The position numbers and the translations under genes are program-made. From Candidatus Scybalocola faecavium (GTDB taxonomy: Bacteria > Bacillota > Clostridia > Lachnospirales > Lachnospiraceae), in contig DVFP01000015.1 in the NCBI GenBank assembly GCA_018713145.1, positions 158,318-222,317 of the forward strand: a stretch of 64,000 bases of DNA, written 5' to 3'. A model generated the notes under the pieces. It was not told where the DNA came from, did no database searches, and saw only the letters and a list, made by a program, of their open reading frames with translations. This document shows, piece after piece, positions 44,644 through 53,375 of this stretch (position 1 is the stretch's first letter; each line of letters starts with the position of its first letter).

Positions 44644-46638
44644 TTATTTTGCTAAAAGCTTCATGATCTTATTGCTGCGCTCTACAAATTTTGTTAAAGC
44701 ATCTGCCGGGAGCGGTTTGTGGGCCAAAAGTGCCAAGTCATAAAGCTGCTGGCAGATCAGGTCAGTATTTTCCCCATCAGGATGATTTAAAACATACTGA
44801 ACAAGGTCATTGTTGGCGTTAAGTACAAGAGTCTCTCCTTCACCGCCAAACATGGATGTATCACCCATACCGTACATTTTCATCATATCCTGCATACGGC
44901 GGCTATCCTCAGACAAGGTGATCATGGAGGATACATCTGCATCCTTCAATTTTTCTACCTTTACAGTCAGTGTTTCACGGCTGAGGGCCTTTTTGAAAAT
45001 GTCTGTCAGCTTAGCAGCTTCCTCTTCCAAAGCCTTCGTTTCCTCTTCGGTAGGTTCTTCCTTGAAAACATCTGCCAGATCGGTATCAATACGTCTGAAC
45101 TTTACGCCTTCCTTAGCCTGCTCCAGGCTGGAGATAAACGGCTGGTCAATATTATGTTTAAGGATAACCGCATCCAGGCCTTCCTTCCTAAACATATTAA
45201 TGTACTGGGACTGCTGCTCCTCATCAGTTACATAAAATACCTGGTTTTCATGTTTTTCCTTGGCAGCTTCCAGATAATCATCCAGAGTAATGTACTTGCC
45301 TTCCAGGTTCTTATAGATAATATAATCCTTCATCTTTTCGTTAAACTTCTGGTCCTTAATACAGCCAAACTTAATGAACGGATTAATATCATCCCAGTAT
45401 TTTTCATAGTTTTCCCGATCCGTCTTAAACATACCGGACAGACGGTCAGCCACTTTCTTTGTAATATAATCGGAGATCTTGCGGACAAATCCGTCATTCT
45501 GCAATGCAGAACGGGAAACGTTCAGCGGAAGATCCGGACAATCAATGACACCCTTTAATAACATAAGGAATTCAGGGATAACTTCTTTAATATTATCTGC
45601 GATAAATACCTGGTTATTATATAACTTGATCTTGCCTTCAATAGACTCATACTCATAGTTGATTTTCGGGAAGTACAAAATACCTTTCAGGTTAAACGGA
45701 TAATCCATGTTTAAATGGATCCAGAATAAAGGCTCCTTATAATCCATAAATACCTTCCGGTAAAACTCCTTATATTCTTCCTCTGTACAGTCATTGGGAT
45801 GCTTTGTCCAAAGGGGATGGGTATCATTCATCAGCTGAGGTCTGCGGATGATTTTTGCCCGTTTACGTTCCGGTGTGATCTCCACCGTTTCCTTTGTACC
45901 GTCTTCTTTTTCCCGCTCCTCAGTCTTTGCCGGTTCAACAATATGCTCAACCACTGTATCCTCAGGCTTTACGTCATCCTCGTCAATGGTTTCATATTCC
46001 GGCTCTTTGCCTTCCTTGGAAAGATAAATTTCCACAGGCATAAAGGAGCAGTATTTTTCAATAACTTCTCTGGCCTTATATTCATTGGCAAATTCCAGAC
46101 TGTCCTCATTCAGGTACAGAGTGATCTCTGTTCCCCGCTCTGTGCGGGAACCTTCGCTCATGGAATATTCACTGTCCCCATCGCACTCCCAGTGTACCGG
46201 TTTAGCATCTTTCTGCCAGGACAGAGTTTCAATAGTAACCTTATCTGCAACCATAAACGCAGAATAAAAACCAAGGCCAAAATGGCCGATGATCTGATCC
46301 TCATTCGTCTTATCCTTATACTTTTCAAGGAAATCTGCAGCGCCTGAGAAAGCGATCTGAGTAATATATTCCTCAACCTCGCTGTCTGTCATACCAATAC
46401 CATTATCAATAAACTTTAATGTTTTCTCATCCGGATTAACAATGACCTGGATCTTAAATTTTTCATTTTCCTCAAACTGATATTCTCCCATGATTTCAAG
46501 CTTTTTAAGCTTTGTCACAGCATCACATCCGTTAGAGATCAGCTCACGGAAGAAAATGTCATGATCTGAGTACAGCCACTTTTTAATGATAGGAAACAGA
46601 TTTTCACTGTTAATCGATAAATTACCCTGTTTGTTCAT
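44644..46638 (-). CDS. htpG: Molecular chaperone HtpG (Hsp90)
   Basis: 664 residues from the ATG at 46638 (MNKQGNLSINS) after TTGGAG. The GHKL ATPase domain holds FFRELISNGCDAVTKLKK, FIDNGIGMTDSEV and GHFGLGFYSAFMVADKV; the middle and C-terminal dimerisation domains follow. A charged stretch around 225-270 with EPEYETIDEDDVKPEDTVV is longer than in enterobacteria. Hsp90 helps fold client proteins after heat or other stress. A CIRCE operator lies upstream of its promoter, so HrcA control is predicted. Confidence 0.96.
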   Translation of the reverse strand: MNKQGNLSINSENLFPIIKKWLYSDHDIFFRELISNGCDAVTKLKKLEIMGEYQFEENEKFKIQVIVNPDEKTLKFIDNGIGMTDSEVEEYITQIAFSGAADFLEKYKDKTNEDQIIGHFGLGFYSAFMVADKVTIETLSWQKDAKPVHWECDGDSEYSMSEGSRTERGTEITLYLNEDSLEFANEYKAREVIEKYCSFMPVEIYLSKEGKEPEYETIDEDDVKPEDTVVEHIVEPAKTEEREKEDGTKETVEITPERKRAKIIRRPQLMNDTHPLWTKHPNDCTEEEYKEFYRKVFMDYKEPLFWIHLNMDYPFNLKGILYFPKINYEYESIEGKIKLYNNQVFIADNIKEVIPEFLMLLKGVIDCPDLPLNVSRSALQNDGFVRKISDYITKKVADRLSGMFKTDRENYEKYWDDINPFIKFGCIKDQKFNEKMKDYIIYKNLEGKYITLDDYLEAAKEKHENQVFYVTDEEQQSQYINMFRKEGLDAVILKHNIDQPFISSLEQAKEGVKFRRIDTDLADVFKEEPTEEETKALEEEAAKLTDIFKKALSRETLTVKVEKLKDADVSSMITLSEDSRRMQDMMKMYGMGDTSMFGGEGETLVLNANNDLVQYVLNHPDGENTDLICQQLYDLALLAHKPLPADALTKFVERSNKIMKLLAK

Positions 46639-46746
46639 TATCATCACTCCAATATTATCAATCATGTCCTAAGGCCGTCTTACTTTAGCCCAATAGCTGT
46701 CCGTCCCAAGGACACATTAATGATCTTTTGTTTGTTTCTGACACTT

Positions 46747-46775
46747 ATTGTAATCCCTTCTTTATCGATTGTCAA
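46747..46775 (-). promoter_or_regulatory. Sigma-A promoter of htpG
   Basis: TTGACA (46770-46775), 17 bp, TACAAT (46747-46752). Confidence 0.8.
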
Positions 46776-46782
46776 GAAAAAA

Positions 46783-46809
46783 TTAGCACTCAATTAAATT
46801 GAGTGCTAG
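46783..46809. promoter_or_regulatory. CIRCE element (HrcA operator)
   Basis: TTAGCACTC, nine bases, GAGTGCTAG: the CIRCE inverted repeat with one mismatch at its last base (consensus ...GAGTGCTAA). It is 7 bp upstream of the htpG -35 box. HrcA binds CIRCE to repress groE and dnaK operons; htpG is a less common target. Confidence 0.92.
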
Positions 46810-46849
46810 TAACATGATTATCCATAAATACAAAATCCTGTCTTTTTTA

Positions 46850-47347
46850 TTACATTTCCTCCACCGGTATCTGATTTTGCTTCATAAACTGAACTGCTGT
46901 GGCATCCCACAGGCGTTCCAGGGTCTTATCCATGACAAAAGTTTTAAAAGAGGTTCCTGTAATGCAGGTTACTTTTTTATTTTCATAGCGTATATTTAAA
47001 AACAGGCCGCTTACATCTGACGGTTTTATATTCAAATGATTATGCTCAAGAAGCCATGTAAGATTTTCATTCGAAAGGGCAAATACAAATTTAAAAGAAA
47101 TGGGAAGCTTTTTCCCCCGGATCAGTTCATAGGCAAAAGGTTTCATCTCCTGCCACAGGGTCGTCTCCCGATCCCCAAGAGCCTCCTGCTCACCGGCAGA
47201 ATAATAGTCCTTATGGAGCGGGCCCCCAAACTGAAAAGAAGTAAAAGTTTCAACAGAAGCTTCACATAAGTAAAACTTGTCAAAAGTGCCATGGACCAGC
47301 ATTTTTGACATAAAGTCCCGCACATCCACAATATTCAGTGCAATCAT
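46850..47347 (-). CDS. DUF5721 family protein
   Basis: 165 residues from the ATG at 47347 (MIALNIVDVRDFM), which has GGGGGA upstream. SKMLVHGTFDKFYLCEASVE and FTSFQFGGPLHKDYY fit a small family restricted to Lachnospiraceae and relatives that I know as DUF5721. No catalytic residues are evident. It is between purB and htpG, beyond the purB terminator. Confidence 0.7.
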   Translation of the reverse strand: MIALNIVDVRDFMSKMLVHGTFDKFYLCEASVETFTSFQFGGPLHKDYYSAGEQEALGDRETTLWQEMKPFAYELIRGKKLPISFKFVFALSNENLTWLLEHNHLNIKPSDVSGLFLNIRYENKKVTCITGTSFKTFVMDKTLERLWDATAVQFMKQNQIPVEEM

Positions 47348-47371
47348 CTCAAATCCCCCATTTATCTGGTG

Positions 47372-47401
47372 AAAAAGGCTGCCGTCACAGGCAGCCTTTT
47401 C
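47372..47401 (-). terminator. Terminator of purB
   Basis: RNA-sense AAAAGGCTGCC, TGTGAC, GGCAGCC, then TTTTTC. Confidence 0.88.
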
Positions 47402-47432
47402 CACAAAACCGTCCCTGTCCGGAATCGGTCAT

Positions 47433-48863
47433 TTACACATTAATCTGTGCTTTCATTCCCAGAACATCTTTGTTTTCCTCAAGGATAGGCGCCACTACCT
47501 GATCCAGGAACTCTTCCACTTGTTCGGGGGCACGGCCGACAAAATTTTCCGGCTTCATAATGCCCTTAAGCTGTTCCATAGTCATGCCAAAGGCCGGATC
47601 TGCGGCAATACGCTCCAAAAGATCATTTGGCTTGCCTTCAGCCTTAACTACGCGGCCGGCAGCCATGGAGTGTTCCCGGATACGCTCATGAAGCTCCTGA
47701 CGGTCGCCGCCGGCTTTTACCGCATCCATCATAATATTTTCCGTAGCCATAAATGGCAGCTCATTCATCAAATGCTGATGAATAACTTTTGGATAAACCA
47801 CCAGACCATCCACAACGTTCATATACAGATCCAGGATGCCATCCACTGCGAGAAATGCCTCCGGAATACTCATACGCTTATTGGCAGAGTCATCCAACGT
47901 GCGCTCAAACCACTGGGTTGCTGCTGTAATCGCCGGATTAATCGTATCTGCGATCACATATCTGGCCAAAGACGCGATACGCTCACTGCGCATGGGATTT
48001 CTCTTATAAGCCATGGCAGAGGAGCCGATCTGATTCTTTTCAAAAGGCTCCTCGATCTCCTTTAAATGCTGAAGGAGACGAATATCATTTGAAAACTTAT
48101 GGGCGCTCTGGGCAATTCCTGCCAAAACATTTAATACCCGGGAATCGACCTTTCTGGAATACGTCTGACCGGATACCGGATAGCAGGACTCAAATCCCAT
48201 CTTCCGCGCAATACGGCGGTCTGCTTCACGGCACTTTTCATGATCTCCGTCAAACAGCTCAAGAAAGCTGGCCTGTGTACCGGTTGTTCCCTTAGAACCT
48301 AACAGCTTTAAGCTGCGGATCACATATTCCACATCCTCCAGATCCATCACCAGCTCATTCAGCCATAAAGATGCCCTCTTTCCGACTGTCGTCGGCTGAG
48401 CCGGCTGAAAATGAGTAAATGCCAGTGTAGGCATATCCTTATATTTCCGTGCAAACTTTGCCAGTTCATCGATCACATTCACAAGCTTTCTGTGGATCAG
48501 ACGAAGGCCCTCCCGCATAAGGATAATATCTGTATTATCTCCAACATAGCAGCTTGTAGCTCCCAGATGGATGATGCCCTTAGCCTTTGGACACTGCTGC
48601 CCGTAAGCATACACATGAGACATAACATCATGACGCACCAGAGCTTCTCTGGCCTTTGCCACATCATAGTTAATGTCATCCTTTGCAGCTTTAAGCTCCG
48701 CGATCTGTTCATCGGTAATATCCAGTCCAAGCTCCTTTTCGGTCTCTGCCAGGGCAATCCACAGGCGACGCCATGTCCTGAACTTTTTATCCGGTGAAAA
48801 AATATACTGCATCTCTTTACTTGCATAACGCTCAGCTAAAGGGGTCTGGTATCTGTCGTTCAT
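47433..48863 (-). CDS. purB: Adenylosuccinate lyase
   Basis: 476 residues from the ATG at 48863 (MNDRYQTPLAERY) behind TGGAGG. It removes fumarate from SAICAR and adenylosuccinate in purine synthesis. The fumarase/aspartase signature is GSSAMAYKRNPMRSE; the catalytic histidines lie in IHLGATSCYV and LAFTHFQPAQPTT. Length and sequence resemble the eukaryote-like PurB found in many Clostridia. It is monocistronic with its own promoter and terminator. Confidence 0.96.
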   Translation of the reverse strand: MNDRYQTPLAERYASKEMQYIFSPDKKFRTWRRLWIALAETEKELGLDITDEQIAELKAAKDDINYDVAKAREALVRHDVMSHVYAYGQQCPKAKGIIHLGATSCYVGDNTDIILMREGLRLIHRKLVNVIDELAKFARKYKDMPTLAFTHFQPAQPTTVGKRASLWLNELVMDLEDVEYVIRSLKLLGSKGTTGTQASFLELFDGDHEKCREADRRIARKMGFESCYPVSGQTYSRKVDSRVLNVLAGIAQSAHKFSNDIRLLQHLKEIEEPFEKNQIGSSAMAYKRNPMRSERIASLARYVIADTINPAITAATQWFERTLDDSANKRMSIPEAFLAVDGILDLYMNVVDGLVVYPKVIHQHLMNELPFMATENIMMDAVKAGGDRQELHERIREHSMAAGRVVKAEGKPNDLLERIAADPAFGMTMEQLKGIMKPENFVGRAPEQVEEFLDQVVAPILEENKDVLGMKAQINV

Positions 48864-48925
48864 TTGCGATTCCTCCATTAATTTTTATTGGGCCAAACAA
48901 TGTCTTTAGGCCTTAGTATCTTTTT

Positions 48926-48954
48926 ATTTTACATGATTCCCGTATAAAAGGCAA
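48926..48954 (-). promoter_or_regulatory. Probable promoter of purB
   Basis: TTGCCT (48949-48954), 17 bp, TAAAAT (48926-48931). Confidence 0.6.
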
Positions 48955-49000
48955 TCTATATTGTTTACAAAATTTTCATAATCTGGGCTGTGAATTAAAA

Positions 49001-49029
49001 TTGAAACTTTCTTTTAATTATGATAAAAT
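49001..49029 (+). promoter_or_regulatory. Promoter of the unknown membrane-anchored protein gene
   Basis: TTGAAA (49001-49006), 17 bp, TAAAAT (49024-49029). Confidence 0.7.
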
Positions 49030-49048
49030 TTGGATTATATGACAAAAG

Positions 49049-49076
49049 GTAACAGTTCATCTGGCTGAACTGTTAT
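49049..49076. repeat. Interspersed 28-nt palindrome, type 2 copy
   Basis: GTAACAGTTCA, TCTGGC, TGAACTGTTAT: 11-bp arms with one mismatch, the cleanest type 2 copy. It lies in the 5' leader of the following gene. Confidence 0.75.
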
Positions 49077-49115
49077 GACAAAAGCGAGATTTCGCAGATG
49101 AAAGGATGGAGAAAA

Positions 49116-49862
49116 ATGGTAAATCCATTTAAAGGAGACAAAGAAAAACTGGCACAGATGAACTTTCGCCAGAAAGTGGATTATATCTGGACCTACTATA
49201 AATTCTGGATCATAGCAATAATCATCGTCATTGCTTTCGTCGTTGCCTTTATCCAGGCACAGCTGGCCTATAATCCAAACGCCATGACCATACTTATGTG
49301 CGATAGCTACTGTAATGACTCGGAAACAGCTTATTCATCCATGAACCAGGAATTTTCCCAGTTTATCGGTCTGGATGAAGATGCCAAAGAACCGATCAAT
49401 GTGGATGACACTTTCTTTTTTACAACGCAAAGCAGTAATTCCAACAGCGCAGCTATGGCTCAGAAGTTCCTTGCCCTTGTCATCAGCGGCGAGGCTGATC
49501 TTATGGTGGCGCCAAAAGAGGCCATTGACTACTATGGTTCACAAAATATGTTTTCGGATCTAAGTAAGGTACTTCCTGAAGATCTGTTTAACTACCTGAA
49601 AAACCAGGGACTCCTTTTTGAAGTAACTTACACGCCGACCGAGGATGAAATCGAAGACGGGGCTTCAGAGGAAACCTACTACGGCGGTATCCGTCTGGAC
49701 GGCATTGACTATTTCAGTGAAAAAGGGATCACTGTAGACAATATGTGCGCTGCTGTATTTTACTCCGGAGACCACCAGTCCATGGCCGTTGACTTCCTCA
49801 ACATGGTGTTTGGCTTTGAACATACCGACACTGCATCAGAAACTTCCCAAAGCCGGGAATGA
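49116..49862 (+). CDS. Unknown membrane-anchored extracytoplasmic protein
   Basis: 248 residues from ATG at 49116 (MVNPFKGDKEK), with GGATGGAG upstream; an in-frame ATG at 49098 is less well placed. A cytoplasmic start (KLAQMNFRQKVDYIWTYYKF) leads to one membrane segment (about 30-50) and a 190-residue outer part with acidic composition. The stretch MAQKFLALVISGEADLMVAP is reminiscent of the ligand pocket of solute-binding proteins, but I cannot assign a family. No transporter adjoins it. Confidence 0.75.
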   Translation: MVNPFKGDKEKLAQMNFRQKVDYIWTYYKFWIIAIIIVIAFVVAFIQAQLAYNPNAMTILMCDSYCNDSETAYSSMNQEFSQFIGLDEDAKEPINVDDTFFFTTQSSNSNSAAMAQKFLALVISGEADLMVAPKEAIDYYGSQNMFSDLSKVLPEDLFNYLKNQGLLFEVTYTPTEDEIEDGASEETYYGGIRLDGIDYFSEKGITVDNMCAAVFYSGDHQSMAVDFLNMVFGFEHTDTASETSQSRE

Positions 49863-49931
49863 TCCCGGGACATAAAATGTCACAAAACCCGGGTCCCTCC
49901 AGGGCCGGGACGGCTGTTGATCCGATATATG

Positions 49932-49976
49932 AAAAAAAATTTCATGGAGCATTTTGCTGCTCCATGAAATTTTTTT
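49932..49976. terminator. Bidirectional terminator
   Basis: AAATTTCATGGAGCA, TTTTGC, TGCTCCATGAAATTT with A- and T-runs outside; between the unknown protein gene and the convergent ZIP gene. Confidence 0.92.
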
Positions 49977-49992
49977 ATCCTCACAAAAAGTT

Positions 49993-50769
49993 TTATCCCA
50001 AAGCCACATCCAGAATCATCATGATCACAAAGCCGACGGCAAATCCGATGGTACCAATGTTGCTGTGTTCCCCCTCGCTTGCCTCGGGGATCAGTTCTTC
50101 CACAACCACATAAAGCATGGCGCCTGCGGCAAAAGACAAAAGATAGGGAAGGACAGGTTCGATAAAGGATGCCAAAAGGATCGTCAACACCGCGGCTATC
50201 GGTTCTACCACACCGGATGCCATACCGTTTAAAAACGCTTTTGGACGACTCATACCCTCACTTCTTAAAGGCAGGGAAATAATGGCTCCCTCAGGGAAGT
50301 TTTGGATGGCAATGCCAATGGACAGGCTCATTGCCCCCATAAAGGTGATCATCTCATTACTGGTAAGCATTCCTGCAAAAACTACGCCTACCGCCATGCC
50401 CTCCGGAATATTGTGAAGGGTCACTGCCAGGACAAGCATGGTTGTTTTTTTTAAAGAAGTTTTCGGTCCCTCTGCTTTTGTCGCTCCCATATGCAAATGG
50501 GGAATCACCCGGTCCATTAAAAGTAAAAATAAAACACCCAGCATCAGTCCCACAGCCGCAGGTATAAAGGCCAGTTTTTCCATATCCGAGGCCATATCCA
50601 TAGATGGGATCAGCAGCGACCACACAGAGGCTGCCACCATAACACCGGAGGCAAAGCCAAGCAATGCCTTTTGAACGAAGGGCTTCAGCCCTTTTTTCAG
50701 AAAAAATACACAGGCAGATCCCAGGGTAGTCCCTAAAAACGGGATCATCAATCCGATAAATGTATTCAT
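49993..50769 (-). CDS. ZIP family metal transporter
   Basis: 258 residues from the ATG at 50769, 5 bases after GGAGG (a GTG six bases earlier overlaps the site). Eight membrane segments; the metal-binding pair of segments is VTLHNIPEGMAVGVVFAG and SIGIAIQNFPEGAIISLPL. A histidine-containing loop (HLHMG) follows segment III. It imports zinc or other divalent metals. No metal regulator adjoins it and no riboswitch precedes it. Confidence 0.94.
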   Translation of the reverse strand: MNTFIGLMIPFLGTTLGSACVFFLKKGLKPFVQKALLGFASGVMVAASVWSLLIPSMDMASDMEKLAFIPAAVGLMLGVLFLLLMDRVIPHLHMGATKAEGPKTSLKKTTMLVLAVTLHNIPEGMAVGVVFAGMLTSNEMITFMGAMSLSIGIAIQNFPEGAIISLPLRSEGMSRPKAFLNGMASGVVEPIAAVLTILLASFIEPVLPYLLSFAAGAMLYVVVEELIPEASEGEHSNIGTIGFAVGFVIMMILDVALG

Positions 50770-51006
50770 AAACACCTCCTTACAACTTTTCCTGCAGTCT
50801 TAACGCTATTATTTTGTGTCAAAAACTTCTGTTTCCGGGGCGACCTTTTTTTCATGTTTTTTCCCGGGAAAAATGCTATGATGATGCCACCAAAAATATT
50901 TTAGCATCCATGGTACAGTCATCACCGTGCACTGATCCTCTCCCCATGTATGATCCATCCCTATCAGGCATGAAAATAATTCCGAAAAAATCCCGGAGGC
51001 AGGAAA

Positions 51007-51636
51007 ATGATCATAAAAAATTCTGTTATTTTTAGAAATATCGTCTGGAAAGACTACCCGGCCCTGGAACGTTTTATCGACGCCTTTACTGTCGGCAGCC
51101 GGACTCAAAAAAATCCCCGACAGCTTTTAAACCGGCTCTCCCTCTATGACAGCCTGAGCCGTGCTACCTACGCCCGGGGAGCATTCCTTGGCTCCCGGCT
51201 CATCGGGCTGATTCTTGGCCGCTGCAATACCTCCCTGCCCCATCCCGGAGCCAGCTTTTTCCGCTTTTCCACCACTGTTTCTCTGTACAAAACTGCCAGC
51301 GGCAGGGAATGTTATAAAACTTACCGTTTCTTTTTGCAAACAGACCAGCGGCTTTTATCCGCCTGTCAGGAAGATTTTCAGGGAGAGCTTTTATTTATGG
51401 CCGTTCACCCCAGATTCCGCCGGCAAGGTATCGGTCTGACCCTTTTATACTGCTTTCATACATATATGCTGAAAAGGGGGGCCCGCCAGATCTTTCTCTT
51501 CACAGACAGCGGATGCGCCTGGGGGTTTTACGATCGGCAGCGCTTTGATCGGATATGCGCCTTTTACTGGCCGGACACAAAACACCGCAGTTATTTTGCC
51601 TTTTATCTCTATAAGTTTTCCTATATTACAGGTTAA
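51007..51636 (+). CDS. GNAT family N-acetyltransferase
   Basis: 209 residues. The acetyl-CoA loop is MAVHPRFRRQGIGLTLL (about residues 139-155), with LFTDSGCAWGFYDRQRF as the motif B strand-helix. The N-terminal half is long and arginine-rich (SRTQKNPRQLLNRLSLYDS). The acceptor is unknown. GGAGGCAGGAAA precedes the ATG. Its last 11 bases overlap the end of the convergent mgtE gene. GC content looks higher than in neighbours. Confidence 0.88.
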   Translation: MIIKNSVIFRNIVWKDYPALERFIDAFTVGSRTQKNPRQLLNRLSLYDSLSRATYARGAFLGSRLIGLILGRCNTSLPHPGASFFRFSTTVSLYKTASGRECYKTYRFFLQTDQRLLSACQEDFQGELLFMAVHPRFRRQGIGLTLLYCFHTYMLKRGARQIFLFTDSGCAWGFYDRQRFDRICAFYWPDTKHRSYFAFYLYKFSYITG

Positions 51637-52957
51637 ATACCTGAGTTGCAATGGCAAAATAAACCATTACAGAACACGTATCCACCAAAGTTGTGATCAG
51701 CGGCGCTGCCATAATCGCCGGGTCCAAATGGACTTTTTTGGCCAGCAGGGGCAGCACACAGCCAATAAGCTTTGAAATTACAATCGTGGCCATTAAGGAC
51801 AGGGCAATGACCACTGCCATTTTTATACTGTTGTACATAATCAGTATACGCACGCCATTGGCAGCTGCCAATATAACGCCAACAATAAGAGATATGCGGA
51901 ACTCTTTAAACATGACCCGGAAAATATCCCTAAAATGGATCTCGTCCAGAGCCAGTCCCCGGATGATCAGAGTAGAGCTTTGGGTCCCACAGTTTCCCCC
52001 GGTGTCCATAAGCATGGGAATAAAGGACACCAGCAGGGGGATCGCCTGAAAGGCATCTTCATAATGGGTCAAAATACTTCCGGTAATAGTCGCCGAAAGC
52101 ATCAGCACCAGGAGCCATAAAATACGGTTTTTGGCATGGCCCCACACAGAGGTTTCAAAATAAGGCTTTTCGCTGGGATTCATGGCTGCCATTTTTGTAA
52201 TATCCTCTGTGGCCTCCTCTTCCATAACGTCCATAGCATCATCCACAGTAACAATACCTACCATATAATTTTCCCCGTCCAGCACAGGGATTGCCAGCAG
52301 GTCGTATTTTGACAGCATTTTTGCCACTTCTTCCTTGTCGGTATGGGTATTTACGGAAATGATCTCTGTCTCCATAATATCTTCAATACGTTCATCATCA
52401 TCGGAAGTCAGCAGATCTTTTGCGGATACAATCCCCACCAGCTTCCGGCTGTCCAGCACATAGCATGTATAAATCGTTTCCTTGTGGATTCCGGTCTCTT
52501 TAATGTGGGCAATAGCTTCCCCCACCGTCATCGTCCGCTTAAAGGAAACATACTCTGTGGTCATAATGCTTCCGGCGCTGTCTTCCGGATAATTTAAGAT
52601 CACATTGATCTGGGCACGGGTATCCTTATCCACTGCATCAAGGATCCGTGTTACCAGATTTGCCGGAAGCTCTTCCAGCATATCTACTGTATCATCCAGG
52701 AAAAGTTCATCTAAAATAGCCTTCAGCTCTTTCTCCGTAAACATCTCTACAAGCTTGCTTTGCATCGTATTGTTCATATTGGCAAATACATCTGCCGCCT
52801 TATCTTTGGGAATGAGCCTGAAAGCTAAGGCCAGCTCCTTATCCTCTAACTCTGACAGGATTGATGCGATGTCCACGGCGTTCATCACATTGAGTATGCT
52901 GCGGACAGCCTTGAACTCCCGTGCTGAAAGAAGCTTCATAAAAATTTCTTTGTTCAT
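51626..52957 (-). CDS. mgtE: Magnesium transporter MgtE
   Basis: 443 residues from the ATG at 52957 (MNKEIFMKLL), chosen over 52963 because of better spacing from GAGG. An N-terminal superhelical domain (about 30-130), a CBS pair (about 135-255), and a C-terminal five-helix channel part are present. The signature LMDTGGNCGTQSSTLIIRGLALDEI and the Mg-selecting HLDPAIMAAPLITTLVDTCSV are intact. CBS domains close the channel when cytosolic Mg2+ is high, and the M-box leader adds transcriptional control. Confidence 0.96.
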   Translation of the reverse strand: MNKEIFMKLLSAREFKAVRSILNVMNAVDIASILSELEDKELALAFRLIPKDKAADVFANMNNTMQSKLVEMFTEKELKAILDELFLDDTVDMLEELPANLVTRILDAVDKDTRAQINVILNYPEDSAGSIMTTEYVSFKRTMTVGEAIAHIKETGIHKETIYTCYVLDSRKLVGIVSAKDLLTSDDDERIEDIMETEIISVNTHTDKEEVAKMLSKYDLLAIPVLDGENYMVGIVTVDDAMDVMEEEATEDITKMAAMNPSEKPYFETSVWGHAKNRILWLLVLMLSATITGSILTHYEDAFQAIPLLVSFIPMLMDTGGNCGTQSSTLIIRGLALDEIHFRDIFRVMFKEFRISLIVGVILAAANGVRILIMYNSIKMAVVIALSLMATIVISKLIGCVLPLLAKKVHLDPAIMAAPLITTLVDTCSVMVYFAIATQVFNL

Positions 52958-53062
52958 TTTCATTTCCTCTTTTCTCTATTAAATTTTCATTTAAACTACA
53001 CGAATGATAACTGGCACCCGCGTCCATCGCTCTCACCTCCTTAGGGTCGGAATGTACGTTTT

Positions 53063-53108
53063 CACTAAATTCAAGCTGCGCCGCTTTGCGGCTTGCTTTC
53101 ATTAAGTG
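53063..53108 (-). repeat. Post-attenuator hairpin repeat, mgtE leader copy
   Basis: CACTAAATTCAAGCTGCGCC, GCTTTGC, GGCTTGCTTTCATTAAGTG, a 46-nt relative of the trp and tyrS copies with a longer central stem. It is followed by GTCACAGCAAAAAA, the same junction to a terminator U-run. Confidence 0.75.
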
Positions 53109-53115
53109 GTCACAG

Positions 53116-53158
53116 CAAAAAAACTTTCCGCAGGGCCGGGAGGCTTACGGAAAGTTTT
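53116..53158 (-). terminator. M-box riboswitch expression-platform terminator
   Basis: RNA-sense ACTTTCCG and CGGAAAGT arms around a GC-rich loop, then TTTTTTTGC. Confidence 0.85.
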
Positions 53159-53338
53159 ATATCCATTTTTTACCGTCCAAGCTTTAGCATCACAGGGCAT
53201 ATGAAATTGCATTAGGTTATGCCTTTCACGACATAGCCTGCTAACCAGCGCGTTGTGTCTCCACAAATTTGCGGCAGCAATCTTAGGATTCCCAGATCCC
53301 TGTGGTAACCTCACCTACCGAAAGTATTAAATTTTATC
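53116..53338 (-). promoter_or_regulatory. M-box (ykoK) magnesium riboswitch controlling mgtE
   Basis: RNA-sense CGGTAGGTGAGGTTACCACA near the 5' end, GCAGGCTATGTCGTGAAAGG in the middle and GCCCTGTGATGCTAAAGCTT near the 3' end match the conserved M-box core. A terminator follows. Bound Mg2+ should favour termination and so limit mgtE when magnesium is ample. Confidence 0.92.
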
Positions 53339-53345
53339 CATGATC

Positions 53346-53375
53346 ATTATAAGCCTGCTCCATGATCCTTGTCAA
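53346..53375 (-). promoter_or_regulatory. Sigma-A promoter of the M-box/mgtE unit
   Basis: TTGACA (53370-53375), 18 bp, TATAAT (53346-53351), both perfect. The TGA stop of the upstream gene (53372-53374) lies inside the -35. Confidence 0.85.

Noticed and set aside
48926..48954. PurR-type or purine riboswitch control of purB
   Set aside because: No purine aptamer (three-way junction with conserved loops) or PurBox pair could be seen between the promoter and purB.
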